A DNA stretch of 64,000 nucleotides from JBMYRH01 sp049602155 (GTDB lineage: Bacteria; Myxococcota_A; UBA9042; PHBI01; JBMYRH01), in NCBI GenBank assembly GCA_049602155.1, contig JBMYRH010000002.1, positions 310,001 through 374,000 on the forward strand, read 5' to 3'. Positions 16,304 through 24,641 of this stretch are shown here, piece by piece (position 1 is the first letter of the stretch; every line of letters starts with the position of its first letter). A program made the position numbers and the translations under genes. Under the pieces are notes generated by a model that did not search any database, was not told where the DNA came from, and saw only the letters and a list, made by a program, of their open reading frames with translations.

Positions 16304-17914
16304 ATGGTCCCGATTCGCCCTACGCTTGTCCTCTGTCTGTGTGGGCTTTTTGCGTGCAATTCGGCGGTCACACGAGACGCTGGGCAAGAGGTCGAGGCGG
16401 GCATCTCGATGGACATGGGGCGGCTCACCCTGGAGCCCCAGGTGGTCGACTTCGGTGATCGATGTGGAGGCGTCAGCACAGAGGCCTCGGTGACGCTCCG
16501 CAACACTGGGACAGCGGATGTGTATGTCGCGGAGGTCTCTTGGAGCGAGGATGCGTCTCCGGACTTCGAGGTCTTGGACGCCGACTCATTGATGGGCTGG
16601 TTGTCCCCTGGGGCGTCGCGCACCATGACGCTGCGGTATACGCCAGCAGGGGATGACTCAGACAGTGGAGAGCTTGAGGTCCGCGTCGTCCAAGGCTTCG
16701 TGGGTGAGCGCGTGAGTGTGCTGGGGCGAGAGGGCGGACCGAGCCTTCAGACCTCACCGTTGAGCCTTGATCTTGGAGCCGTCGCGGTGGGGACCAACCA
16801 GTCGGCTCAACTGACTGTGCGGAGCGCTGGGACGACGCCCCTCACCCTCTATTCGGCGGAGCTCGAGACTGAGGTCGAGGGCCTGATCCTAGACGCCACG
16901 GCGCTATCTCAGGGGCCAAAGACCTTGGCCTCTGGAGACACTCTGAGGCTGACCGCTACGTTGTCGCCAGTGTCGTATCAGCCCGAGCCTGAGGCGCCGA
17001 TAGGCACGCTTCGGCTCGGCAGCTCAGATTGCGCAGAGGCGGAGGTCACTGTCTCCGTTTACGGCTGGCCGGGGGGGATCGACCGACCGTGTATTGGGGT
17101 GGTGGAGGAGAGCTTCGAGGGCCGCGACGCTGTGGCGACCGATGTCCTCTTCATCGTCGACAATTCAGACTCGATGTTGGGGGAGCAGGACGCCCTCGTG
17201 GCGGGGTTCGCGTCTTTCATAGGGCTCGCCGATGAGCTTGAGCTCGATTACCGCATTGGCGTCATCACGACCGACCTTGAGGCTGGAGGTGAGCTGGTGG
17301 GGGAGGTCATCCAACCGAGCTCGGTCTCGGCCTTCGCGGATAACGCCAAGGTCGGCGTCGGTGGACCGGCTGAGGAGCAGGGCTTGGCGGCCGCCGCGAG
17401 CTCTTTGATCCACTCCGAAGGCTTCTCGAGCCACCTCCGCCCCGGTGCGTTTCTCGTCTTGGTCTTTGTCAGCGATGAGGACGACCAATCGGCCGATTCG
17501 CCCACGAGCTACCTGGACGCTTACCGGGCCGCTGTGCAGTCCGACGCCGAGCGCCTCAAGGTTCACGCCATCGTTGGGCCCCCAGGGGGCTGCGACAGCG
17601 CCGTCGATGGTCTGCGTTACCGGGAACTCGTGGACGAAGCCGGGGGGATCGCTTCAGACATCTGTGACGCAGATTTTGGTACGGCCCTCGCGACGATCGG
17701 GATGCAGAGCTTTGGGCATAAGACCAACTTCGCTTTGGGCCACGCGGCGAACCCGGAGACCGTGGAGGTCACCGTGGATGAGGTGTCGTGTCTATGGGGG
17801 TGGGACCTCAGCCCTGATGGGCGGGTGCTCCATTTTGAACCCGACGGCACTTGCCTACCCGAGGTGGGGCAACTGGTCCGCGTGCGCTACGAGCCGATCT
17901 GCGCTGCCCCTTGA
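16304..17914 (+). CDS. Lipoprotein with ASH-like Ig domains and a vWA domain
   Basis: A 536-aa lipoprotein (lipobox LFAC at about residue 19). Two ASH/choice-of-anchor-D type Ig repeats follow: LEPQVVDFGDRCGG with VTLRNTGTADVYV, and LSLDLGAVAVGTNQSAQLTV. Then comes a vWA-like domain with MIDAS motif VDNSDSM (D286, S288, S290) and FVSDEDDQS. The C-terminal 60 residues form a further beta domain with a Cys pair. The set suggests a surface-displayed adhesion or scaffold protein. It diverges from the MATE operon and nearly abuts the convergent barrel gene (6 nt). Confidence 0.83.
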   Translation: MVPIRPTLVLCLCGLFACNSAVTRDAGQEVEAGISMDMGRLTLEPQVVDFGDRCGGVSTEASVTLRNTGTADVYVAEVSWSEDASPDFEVLDADSLMGWLSPGASRTMTLRYTPAGDDSDSGELEVRVVQGFVGERVSVLGREGGPSLQTSPLSLDLGAVAVGTNQSAQLTVRSAGTTPLTLYSAELETEVEGLILDATALSQGPKTLASGDTLRLTATLSPVSYQPEPEAPIGTLRLGSSDCAEAEVTVSVYGWPGGIDRPCIGVVEESFEGRDAVATDVLFIVDNSDSMLGEQDALVAGFASFIGLADELELDYRIGVITTDLEAGGELVGEVIQPSSVSAFADNAKVGVGGPAEEQGLAAAASSLIHSEGFSSHLRPGAFLVLVFVSDEDDQSADSPTSYLDAYRAAVQSDAERLKVHAIVGPPGGCDSAVDGLRYRELVDEAGGIASDICDADFGTALATIGMQSFGHKTNFALGHAANPETVEVTVDEVSCLWGWDLSPDGRVLHFEPDGTCLPEVGQLVRVRYEPICAAP

Positions 17915-17920
17915 GGGGCG

Positions 17921-18799
17921 CTACTCGCAGTCCTGGCATTCACCCGAACAGTCACAGGCGTCCGGGGCGCCACACCCGCAGTCAGCGGCCTCTTCGGGGC
18001 TAAACCGCCACCCGACCCCGAGGCTCACTCGCCAGTCTGTCCGCCGCTCGCCCGCGAAGGGGACCTCAAAGTCGGCGGTCACCATCCAGTCATCGACGAG
18101 CGTCACCGTCCCCTCGAGCAGGGCGGAGGTGGGACCAGACGCTTGAGGTGCTGACAGTCCTTGCAGTGTCGAGAGCCCTGCGCCGACTGTGAATTGGTCG
18201 TCGGTGTAGCGGCCCGTGACCCGTACACCAAGCTCGTGGAGTGGGTGGATCGCGAGCATAGAATGCCAGCTCCCTGGAGCGTGTCCATGCGCGCCGAGGG
18301 CAGAGGCGACATAGAGCTCACCGTGGACTTGGACAGCGTCTGTCGCTCGAATAATCCCCCGAACCTTGGGGATGAGCGCGAGATGGCCGCCGCCGAGACC
18401 ACCATCCACGTCTCCCGTCGGCAGCTCCACCTGCATGCCGACCTCAAGGATGAAGCGCTGCGATGTCGCGCTAAAGGGCCTGAACATCACTCCAAGCTCC
18501 ATATCCGTCAGCCCGGCGACCTCCTGTTTGCCTGACTCACGCACCCAAGCGAAGGGCACGTTGGCCGTGAGGATGAGCCATGAGAGCGGCGCGTAGGCCG
18601 CCTCAAGGCTCATCCTGGTCCATGTCCCGCGCCGCGACAGGATGTCGAATTCTGCGTGCTCGAAGGTCAGCTGGGCGGCGACCATCGCGTTGCTGTCAGG
18701 GCCCTGGCGCACGTGGCCAGGGTGATGTGCGCCCGCATGAGGTGTGGTCGAAAGGGCGCAGCAGAGGGCCAAGAGGCATGTCAGTCGGGGTGTCATCAT
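17921..18799 (-). CDS. Outer-membrane beta-barrel protein with Cys-rich tail
   Basis: A 292-aa exported protein starting at one of two adjacent ATGs (18799 or 18796). The signal peptide ends near HAG-A, followed by a His-rich N-terminus (HHPGHV). The body alternates polar and aromatic residues as in a beta-barrel and closes with VSLGVGWRF, a typical outer-membrane C-terminal signature. Beyond it lies an unusual 24-residue tail with seven cysteines (CGCGAPDACDCSGECQDC). The upstream gene on the same strand encodes a His/Met/Cys-rich lipoprotein, which suggests metal or thiol chemistry for the pair (inference). Comparable barrels are annotated as transporter or phenol-degradation MetA-like, without proof. 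Confidence 0.75.
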   Translation of the reverse strand: MMTPRLTCLLALCCALSTTPHAGAHHPGHVRQGPDSNAMVAAQLTFEHAEFDILSRRGTWTRMSLEAAYAPLSWLILTANVPFAWVRESGKQEVAGLTDMELGVMFRPFSATSQRFILEVGMQVELPTGDVDGGLGGGHLALIPKVRGIIRATDAVQVHGELYVASALGAHGHAPGSWHSMLAIHPLHELGVRVTGRYTDDQFTVGAGLSTLQGLSAPQASGPTSALLEGTVTLVDDWMVTADFEVPFAGERRTDWRVSLGVGWRFSPEEAADCGCGAPDACDCSGECQDCE

Positions 18800-18833
18800 G
18801 AGTGTCGCACTGTGCACGTCGCTCTGGCGCGAC

Positions 18834-19112
18834 CTACATCCTCCCTTCCATGTCTGTATGGTCATGCTCCCCTTCTTCTATCATGGCTGACAGCATGCAG
18901 TGGGTGAGCCCGGAGTCCATGGTCGCACACTCCTGCGCTTCGGGGCAGTCTTCAGGCTCGCCGTAGTGCGCACCGTCGCAGTACTGAATCTGAGCGCCAA
19001 AGCAGATGGCTTCATCGGTCGAGGTGCAGTGATCGCCGTGCCCATCACCGCAAGCCATGGCGACAAGCGCCAAGGCACATCCTGAACTCAACATGAGAAA
19101 ACGCAGGGGCAT
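18834..19112 (-). CDS. Small His/Met/Cys-rich lipoprotein
   Basis: A 92-aa lipoprotein. The start at 19112 is chosen because TGGAG lies 6 nt upstream and a lipobox (VAMAC) follows at about residue 21; the longer in-frame extension would run into the neighbouring gene. The mature part holds about eight Cys plus His/Met/Asp clusters at both ends (CGDGHGDHC and EEGEHDHTDMEGRM). Such composition is common in periplasmic metal-binding proteins. It precedes the barrel gene by 34 nt on the same strand. Metal binding is an inference from composition. Confidence 0.7.
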   Translation of the reverse strand: MPLRFLMLSSGCALALVAMACGDGHGDHCTSTDEAICFGAQIQYCDGAHYGEPEDCPEAQECATMDSGLTHCMLSAMIEEGEHDHTDMEGRM

Positions 19113-19185
19113 GGTCAACTCCAAGGGCAGGTGGTTGCTTGTCTCGGTGAACGCCGTATAGCAAACCCAGCGCGCTACTCTCTGG

Positions 19186-19208
19186 AAAAAAAACGAGGCC
19201 TTTAGCCT
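19186..19208 (-). terminator. Terminator-like T8 run after the Cys-repeat lipoprotein gene
   Basis: On the - strand a small stem (AGGC, 5-nt loop, GCCT) at the stop codon is followed by CG and eight T residues (A-run at 19186-19193 on the + strand). The stem is short, but an eight-base homopolymer is rare in this GC-rich sequence. Confidence 0.5.
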
Positions 19209-21516
19209 AATCGCTCGGGCTGCAGTCTTGGCCGCGCAGGGCGCCCACGACGTTCCGGGTGATGACGCCTTCACGACCGTCGCTTTGCAGGGCCTCGACG
19301 TCCTCCATCGTGAGCTCAAGCTCAAGCTGGATCTTAGCGGGCACCCCCAGACTCTGTAGCAGCAACTGGGCAGCGAGTTGGATGGCTGGGCTCACGTTGG
19401 CTTCCGTGGTCAGATCCACGGCATAGGCCCAGCTGCTCTCGAATGAGAGTGGTCGTGGGGCAGGTTCGCAGACGCTGTAGTCAGCCTCGGCGGTGAGCAC
19501 CGAGAGGGTCGATGTACACAGCGGCTTGTCGCCTAGCCATACCTCGATTGAGACGCCTCTGTAGAGGCGTTGCTCGATCAGGCTGACCGAGTCGAAGCTC
19601 CAGTCGTTGCCCTCTTCATCATCGCCGAGGTCGCTCATGGCGAGCTTGAGGGTGAGGTCGCTGAGGCTCATGTCCAAGGTCGCCAGGTGGGCCTCAAAGG
19701 CCGCGAGCCCGGTCGCCTCCGCCACCTGGGTGGCCCCGAGTACGCCGGGGTCGATCCCCGCGTAGTCGGCCGACGCAAGGTAATACGGGGTCTGCACACC
19801 GCCACACACCTCGAGGGTGTGACCGGAGTTCTCCGGCTCACTCCCGGTCCCATCACTGTTCCACAGCGCGACCCCGGACATGCCATCTTGCGCACCGGCG
19901 AATAGCAGTGATGCGGCAGGGATGGGTGTGCTCTCACAGGCCCCGGTGTCTGGGTCGCAGCTGTCGGCTGTGCAAGGGTCGCCGTCGTCACACGCGACCG
20001 GGATGTAGGAGCAGCTCCCCCCTAAGTCAGCGTTGCAGGTGTCGACGGTGCAGGGGTCTTCATCGTCGCATTGGACGGGCACATAGCTGCACGCGCCGTC
20101 GTCTTCACTGCAGCTGCCCTCCGTGCAGGGGTCGCCATCGTCGCAGGGCACTGGGACAAACACGCAGCCGACGCTCGGGACACAGGTGTCCTCGGTGCAC
20201 TGGAGGATGTCCACGCATGAGATCGGCGCGTTGACGCACTCACCCGTCTCGAGATCACAGCTGTCTGAGGTGCAGGCGTCGAAGTCGTTGCACACCACTG
20301 GGGGGTGGTCACACCAGCCGGTCTCTGGGTCGCAGACGGTCTCTGTGCAGAGGCTGTCATCGTCACAGAACTTTGCCTCGTGGGTGCACTCGCCTGTCTC
20401 CGGATCGCAGAGATCGATCGTGCACGCGTCGTCGTCGTCACAGAGGATGGTCTCGTAGGTGCACTCCCCGGTGAAGGGATCGCAGGAGTCGATCGTGCAC
20501 GTACTTCCATCATCACATTTGCCTCCTTGAAAGAGGCACTCGCCGTTGAAGGGGTCGCAGACATCGATCGTGCATGCGTCGAGGTCATCGCAGACGAGGT
20601 CCGTGGCTTGGCACAGGCCTGAATTCGGCAGACAGACGTCAACGGTGCAGGGGTCACCGTCTTCGCAGTCTTTCGGCGTGGAGACGCAGACGCCGGTGCC
20701 GGACTCACAGTGTTCGTCTGTGGTGCAGGGGATGTCGTCTTCACAGTCTTTGGGAGCCGTGAGGCAGGCCCCTGTCGCGGGGTCGCACACATCGTCTGTG
20801 CACGGGTCGTCGTCGCAGGCGACGAGCCCGAAGACACACTCGCCCGTCGACTGGTTACAGCTGTCGACCGTGCAGCTGTTGTCGTCATCACAGGCCATGG
20901 GTTCGCTGGTGCAGCCCACCCCGGGTTGGCAGACATTCACGAAGCAGAAGCTCGCGTCAGGGCAGCTGTCACCGACGCTTGGGTCGGTCGGTTCACAGTC
21001 CTCGATGTCGGGAATGCCGTCGCTGTCCCGATCAAGCAGGCATGTGTCCGGCTCACCATTACCGTCTCTATCAACGTCCGCGCTTCGATCGTAGGTGGGG
21101 TCGTCTTGGTCTGAGATGTTGTCGCAGTCCGCGTCGGCTTTATCGCTCTCTAGGGCGTCAATGACGCCATCGCCGTCGGTGTCGGTCGGGTTGTCGACCA
21201 ACGCGACCTCAAAGCTGTCGATGAGGGTGTCACCATCGCTGTCCAAGTTGAGCGGATCGGTCCCTAGCTCGGCCTCCACGCCGTTGGAGAGCCCGTCGCC
21301 ATCATCGTCGGCCGAGGCGTCGAGGCAGACTGCATCGATGCAGAGCCCAGGGGCGCAGGTCTCGCTGTCACCGCAAGTGAGCGCGTCGGATTCGCCCTGC
21401 GGTGCATCGGTGTCGTCGGCTCCGCCACAGCCGGCACACAGAATGGCTAGGGCGATCACGCCAACTCGGGTCAATGACGCCCCCGGGGAGAGATGAAAAC
21501 GGGCTGACTTTCGCAT
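19207..21516 (-). CDS. Giant Cys-repeat lipoprotein with TSP3-type calcium repeats
   Basis: A 769-aa lipoprotein (lipobox CAGC). Residues about 50-160 hold thrombospondin type 3-like, Asp-rich calcium-binding repeats (DDDGDGLSNGVEAELGTDP; DRDSDGIPDIEDCEP). Then roughly fifteen copies of a ~22-residue unit of the form CDDGDPCTVDVCxxxTGxC run to about residue 560, each with four or more Cys. The last ~215 residues form a non-repetitive, probably beta/alpha domain I do not recognise. Calcium-rigidified stalks of this kind project domains from the cell surface in Myxococcota. ATG 21516 is chosen over 21525: TAGGAT lies 7 nt before it and could act as -10 or contribute AGGA as SD. Confidence 0.85.
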   Translation of the reverse strand: MRKSARFHLSPGASLTRVGVIALAILCAGCGGADDTDAPQGESDALTCGDSETCAPGLCIDAVCLDASADDDGDGLSNGVEAELGTDPLNLDSDGDTLIDSFEVALVDNPTDTDGDGVIDALESDKADADCDNISDQDDPTYDRSADVDRDGNGEPDTCLLDRDSDGIPDIEDCEPTDPSVGDSCPDASFCFVNVCQPGVGCTSEPMACDDDNSCTVDSCNQSTGECVFGLVACDDDPCTDDVCDPATGACLTAPKDCEDDIPCTTDEHCESGTGVCVSTPKDCEDGDPCTVDVCLPNSGLCQATDLVCDDLDACTIDVCDPFNGECLFQGGKCDDGSTCTIDSCDPFTGECTYETILCDDDDACTIDLCDPETGECTHEAKFCDDDSLCTETVCDPETGWCDHPPVVCNDFDACTSDSCDLETGECVNAPISCVDILQCTEDTCVPSVGCVFVPVPCDDGDPCTEGSCSEDDGACSYVPVQCDDEDPCTVDTCNADLGGSCSYIPVACDDGDPCTADSCDPDTGACESTPIPAASLLFAGAQDGMSGVALWNSDGTGSEPENSGHTLEVCGGVQTPYYLASADYAGIDPGVLGATQVAEATGLAAFEAHLATLDMSLSDLTLKLAMSDLGDDEEGNDWSFDSVSLIEQRLYRGVSIEVWLGDKPLCTSTLSVLTAEADYSVCEPAPRPLSFESSWAYAVDLTTEANVSPAIQLAAQLLLQSLGVPAKIQLELELTMEDVEALQSDGREGVITRNVVGALRGQDCSPSD

Positions 21517-21523
21517 CGACGGC

Positions 21524-21529
21524 ATCCTA
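21524..21529 (-). promoter_or_regulatory. -10-like hexamer TAGGAT, 7 nt before ATG 21516
   Basis: Reads TAGGAT on the - strand with a 7-nt gap to the start, the same geometry as other leaderless-type genes here. Its AGGA could alternatively act as a Shine-Dalgarno. Confidence 0.35.
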
Positions 21530-21604
21530 GCAGTCGGCGCCCTTCGCCACCAGAAGCACTGATGCGGAACGGCACAGTGCGCGTCATCTGAGGGGGATCA
21601 TGGT

Positions 21605-21652
21605 CCAAAAAGCAACGCCCTCGATCCATCGCCGGAGACGGATGAGGGCGTT
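21605..21652 (-). terminator. Rho-independent terminator
   Basis: Read on the - strand: AACGCCCTC pairs perfectly with GAGGGCGTT (9 bp, extended inside by ATCC/GGAT), then GC and five T residues. It lies about 270 nt beyond the stop of the STAND regulator gene (21919) and would end that transcript, leaving a long 3' UTR. Confidence 0.72.
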
Positions 21653-21918
21653 AGGGGTCCGGAGTTCCAAGGGGGGCAGAAGTCCGAATCGCAAGGGGAG
21701 ACGAGTCACTCGCGTCGCGGAGCGCCACCCACAAGGAGCAGCTTACCTGACCGACCGAGGCACATCATCGAGCTTCGCGAGTTGTCACGGCCCGTCAATG
21801 CCAGGCCAGCTAGGGGAGAGCGACTCACGGGCCCAGGCAATCGATGCCTCGTCCCACACTGCGATCATGCGGTTAAGCGCGCCTGGATGCACCTTACGAT
21901 TGGTGTAAGGCGGGGCCG
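21653..21918. other. Gene-poor 266-nt stretch between regulator stop and terminator
   Basis: No convincing gene. On the - strand a short frame right after the regulator stop (about 21794-21920) reads through 42 codons with plausible composition (including ALNRMIAVWDEASIAW) but lies one base out of the regulator's frame and has no SD. It may be a tiny ORF, chance, or the remnant of a longer C-terminus. Confidence 0.3.
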
Positions 21919-24546
21919 TCAGCCTGTCCCGCGGCCCGGGGTCCACTTGATGTGCATCTCGGGGGACAGGAAATAGCCGCTATCGTCGCTGAGGAGCACA
22001 TCCTCAAGCCCAGAGCTCCTCAGGCGTCGAATCGTGACGTAGACCCTGTTCCGCGCGGAGTCTGGCGTGGCGCGCTCGCCCGGCCAGCCAGCCTCAAAGA
22101 TGGCCTCGGTCGACATCCCTCGCCCGGGGCTCTGCTCTCTCGCTCGCGCGAGGCCGAGCAAGATGCGCCGCATGGGCTTGCGGTGACCGAGCTCTGCGAT
22201 GGGGCCAACGCCGACTTGGAACCAACGCCCTTCGCGCTCGACGTGGATGACCTGGTCCTGCGCAGTGTCCGCCGCGTCGTCACCTTGACGTTGGCTCAGG
22301 TGAGCCACGATGCGTTGATGCACATTGTGGCCTGTCGCCTCGTGGGTCGTGTGGTCGAGGCGAGCCAAGACGTGCGCCGCGACGCTCTTGCCGTCGCCGT
22401 CGGGGCGGCCCAGAGCAGTGTTCAGTAGCGCGCGGGCATCCTCCTGCTCACCCCGCGCGGCGACGACCCACGCTTGATAGGCCCGATAGAGCGCGAGGTG
22501 CCTCGAGGCTTGGAGCGCTTCCAACGTTCGTGTCGCATCAGACAGGCGCCGCTCCGCCATACCGAGTCGACCTCTTAGGCTCTCAAGAAGCCCCATCATG
22601 CCGAGGGCGATCGCTGCCCCCTCTCGCGACGTGCGTCGGTGGGCGTAGGCGGCGCCCTCAATATGCTCGGAGGCCGCCCGCTCGTCTTTGCTCTCAAGTG
22701 CCCAGAGCGCCAGCGCCGCATGGCATCGCCCCGCGAGCTCAAGGTCCTCCAAGTTGACGGCACGATCGAGGGCCGCGTCGAGCTGGCCCTTCGCGACGAT
22801 GCCCTCACCTTCGCGGCTCAGCGCCAGTCGACCAAGCTCTAACCGTGTCGCTGCTTCGGAGCCTTTGTCTCCCATGCGCTGGAAGTGTTCGAGGGCGAAT
22901 TCAAGCTGTGTTTGGGCCTCGTCGGAGGCGCCTTGGGCGCAGACCACTTGGCCCAGGCGGATGGCGGCGCGCGCCGCGCCGTGGAGATCTCCCTCATCCT
23001 CAAAGAGCACCGCGGCGTCCGTCGCGTGACGTCTGGCAGCGTCGAGGTCTCCTGCGCTCAGCGCACGCTCGACAAAGGCGAGACAGAGCTCACCGTGAAC
23101 GAGGCGCGCTTCGTCCACGAGCTTCAAGGCATCTTCAAGGTCAGCATCACGCTGCCCTCCGACGCCTTGGCGGTGGGCGAGCATTCCCCGCTCGAGCAGC
23201 AGCTCCGCTTGTAATGCACGGGAGAGCCCGTCACATCGCAGCCCCTCATCCAGGAGACGACTGGCGTCATGGGCGCGCCCCCGACGCCAGGCAGCGCGCG
23301 CGATGGCGAGAGCGAGCCGGCCTTGAAGCTCACCGGTTCCGTCAGCATCCAAGTCAGCATCTTGCGCGAGCTCAAGGAAGGGGGCGATGGGCCTCCAGAG
23401 CCCGACGAGGGGGGCGACGGCGGTGAGCAACGTCGCCGCTTCGCGCGGGCGAGTGTCAAGGCAGAGGCTCGCGGCGGCCATCAGGTTGTCCCAGGAGCGA
23501 TCGATCATGTCTCGCTTGGGGGCGCTCTTGTCGGCGGGGGTATGGAGCTGCCCAGCCATCGCGGCGTACCAGGTCACGAAGCGCCCCTCGACTTCGCTGC
23601 GCTCGCCGGAGTCATCTAAGGCGCTGGCAGCGAACTGGCGGATCGCGTCCAGCATCCAAAAGACCAAGGCGCCGCCCTTCGCCTCTGTGCTGATGAGTGA
23701 GTGATTCTCCAGGATCGCCAAGGCGCTCGGGACACTGGGCCCGTCCTCTGGGAGCTGGACGATCGCCTCTGCCGCAGTGGCATCAAAGGGGCCAGCGAAG
23801 ACGGCGCATCGTTGCAGCGTGAGGCGCGCGCTCTGGTCCAGCTGCTTCCAGGTGCTGTCGAAGGCTTTCCTCATCGGGCCGCGAGGATCGCTGCCAGCTC
23901 CGACGCCAATCCTTGGCTCGGCGAGCCGTCGCTCCAAGGCGTCGAGGCTCAGGACCTGCATGCGGTCGGCGGCCAGCCCGATCGCCTCGGGCATGCGATC
24001 GAGGCGGTCGATGACCTGGTTGAGCACCGGGGCTTTACCCCCCGGGACCGCGAAGCCGGGGCGGGCGCGTCGCGCTCGGGACTCAAAGAGCGCGACGGCG
24101 TCGCGCTCGCTCATCGCGGACAGCTCGACGTGGACCGCGTCTCGTATCGGGATGCGCCGGCGGGTGGTGATGAGGAAGCGCGCCTCTGGTGCGGCCTCCC
24201 GCCATGGCGTCAGTCGCTCAGCGAGGTCCTCGATGGCTCTGTCTGCGCCGTCGAGGACCAATAACGTGCTCGCCCGCGCCGCCAAGGTCATCATGATCGC
24301 GTCGTTGGTGGGCTCACAGTGGAGCCCGGATGCCAGCGGTCCCAGGAGCGCCTCGCTGCCGTCTTGCCCTTGTAAGTCGCAAATAAAGACCGGCCCTTTG
24401 CTCCAGATCTCGGCCACAAAGTCCGCCACCGATGATTTGCCCACACCTGCTGGTCCGGTGAGCAGCACCACAGGGGCGCTCCCGGTCAGGTGATCGATGA
24501 GCGTGCGGACTTCGTCTTCACGCCCGATGAGGGTCTCGTCTGGCAC
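21919..24546 (-). CDS. STAND-type ATPase regulator: NB-ARC-like domain, TPR repeats, C-terminal winged helix
   Basis: An 875-aa cytosolic regulator starting at GTG 24546 with GGAGG 6 nt upstream. The ATPase domain has Walker A GPAGVGKS (31-38), Walker B LLVLDGAD near residue 97, and LITTRRR as the sensor segment, as in NB-ARC/AfsR-like STAND proteins. About residues 320-740 are helical, TPR-like repeats (for example RAAIRLGQVVCAQGASDEA). The C-terminal ~110 residues (PMRRILLGLAR through ARNRVYVTIRRLRSSGLEDV, DDSGYFL) resemble an OmpR/SARP-type winged helix, so it probably binds DNA. It is divergent from the Ser/Thr kinase at 24642, with 95 nt between starts, so it may control or be phosphorylated by that kinase (inference). 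Confidence 0.85.
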   Translation of the reverse strand: MPDETLIGREDEVRTLIDHLTGSAPVVLLTGPAGVGKSSVADFVAEIWSKGPVFICDLQGQDGSEALLGPLASGLHCEPTNDAIMMTLAARASTLLVLDGADRAIEDLAERLTPWREAAPEARFLITTRRRIPIRDAVHVELSAMSERDAVALFESRARRARPGFAVPGGKAPVLNQVIDRLDRMPEAIGLAADRMQVLSLDALERRLAEPRIGVGAGSDPRGPMRKAFDSTWKQLDQSARLTLQRCAVFAGPFDATAAEAIVQLPEDGPSVPSALAILENHSLISTEAKGGALVFWMLDAIRQFAASALDDSGERSEVEGRFVTWYAAMAGQLHTPADKSAPKRDMIDRSWDNLMAAASLCLDTRPREAATLLTAVAPLVGLWRPIAPFLELAQDADLDADGTGELQGRLALAIARAAWRRGRAHDASRLLDEGLRCDGLSRALQAELLLERGMLAHRQGVGGQRDADLEDALKLVDEARLVHGELCLAFVERALSAGDLDAARRHATDAAVLFEDEGDLHGAARAAIRLGQVVCAQGASDEAQTQLEFALEHFQRMGDKGSEAATRLELGRLALSREGEGIVAKGQLDAALDRAVNLEDLELAGRCHAALALWALESKDERAASEHIEGAAYAHRRTSREGAAIALGMMGLLESLRGRLGMAERRLSDATRTLEALQASRHLALYRAYQAWVVAARGEQEDARALLNTALGRPDGDGKSVAAHVLARLDHTTHEATGHNVHQRIVAHLSQRQGDDAADTAQDQVIHVEREGRWFQVGVGPIAELGHRKPMRRILLGLARAREQSPGRGMSTEAIFEAGWPGERATPDSARNRVYVTIRRLRSSGLEDVLLSDDSGYFLSPEMHIKWTPGRGTG

Positions 24547-24629
24547 TGTCCTCCCCGTGTCCTTGTCCTATCATACCCCTCCGTGGACCTCCTCGCATCC
24601 CCAGGTGGGCAAGCACCCTCGCCTTGACG

Positions 24630-24635
24630 TACAAT
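24630..24635 (+). promoter_or_regulatory. -10 hexamer TACAAT, 6 nt before the kinase ATG
   Basis: TACAAT matches TATAAT at five of six bases and ends 6 nt before ATG 24642, with no SD. The flanking TACAATAGGGCCATG closely resembles TACACTAGGGGCATG at 29718, hinting at one promoter class. Confidence 0.5.
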
Positions 24636-24641
24636 AGGGCC

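Noticed and set aside
18834..19325. Longer version of the small lipoprotein (163 aa)
   Set aside because: The extension would overlap the neighbouring gene's 3' end and bury the signal peptide internally; the ATG at 19112 has an SD and begins the lipoprotein signal.
19900..20900. Regular short repeats resembling a CRISPR array
   Set aside because: Repeats are degenerate, lie in a continuous reading frame and encode CDDGDPCT-type protein units; there are no unique spacers or cas genes.
21600..21908. 102-aa + strand frame in the gap after the Cys-repeat gene
   Set aside because: It runs through the - strand terminator hairpin, has no SD and has a composition unlike neighbours.
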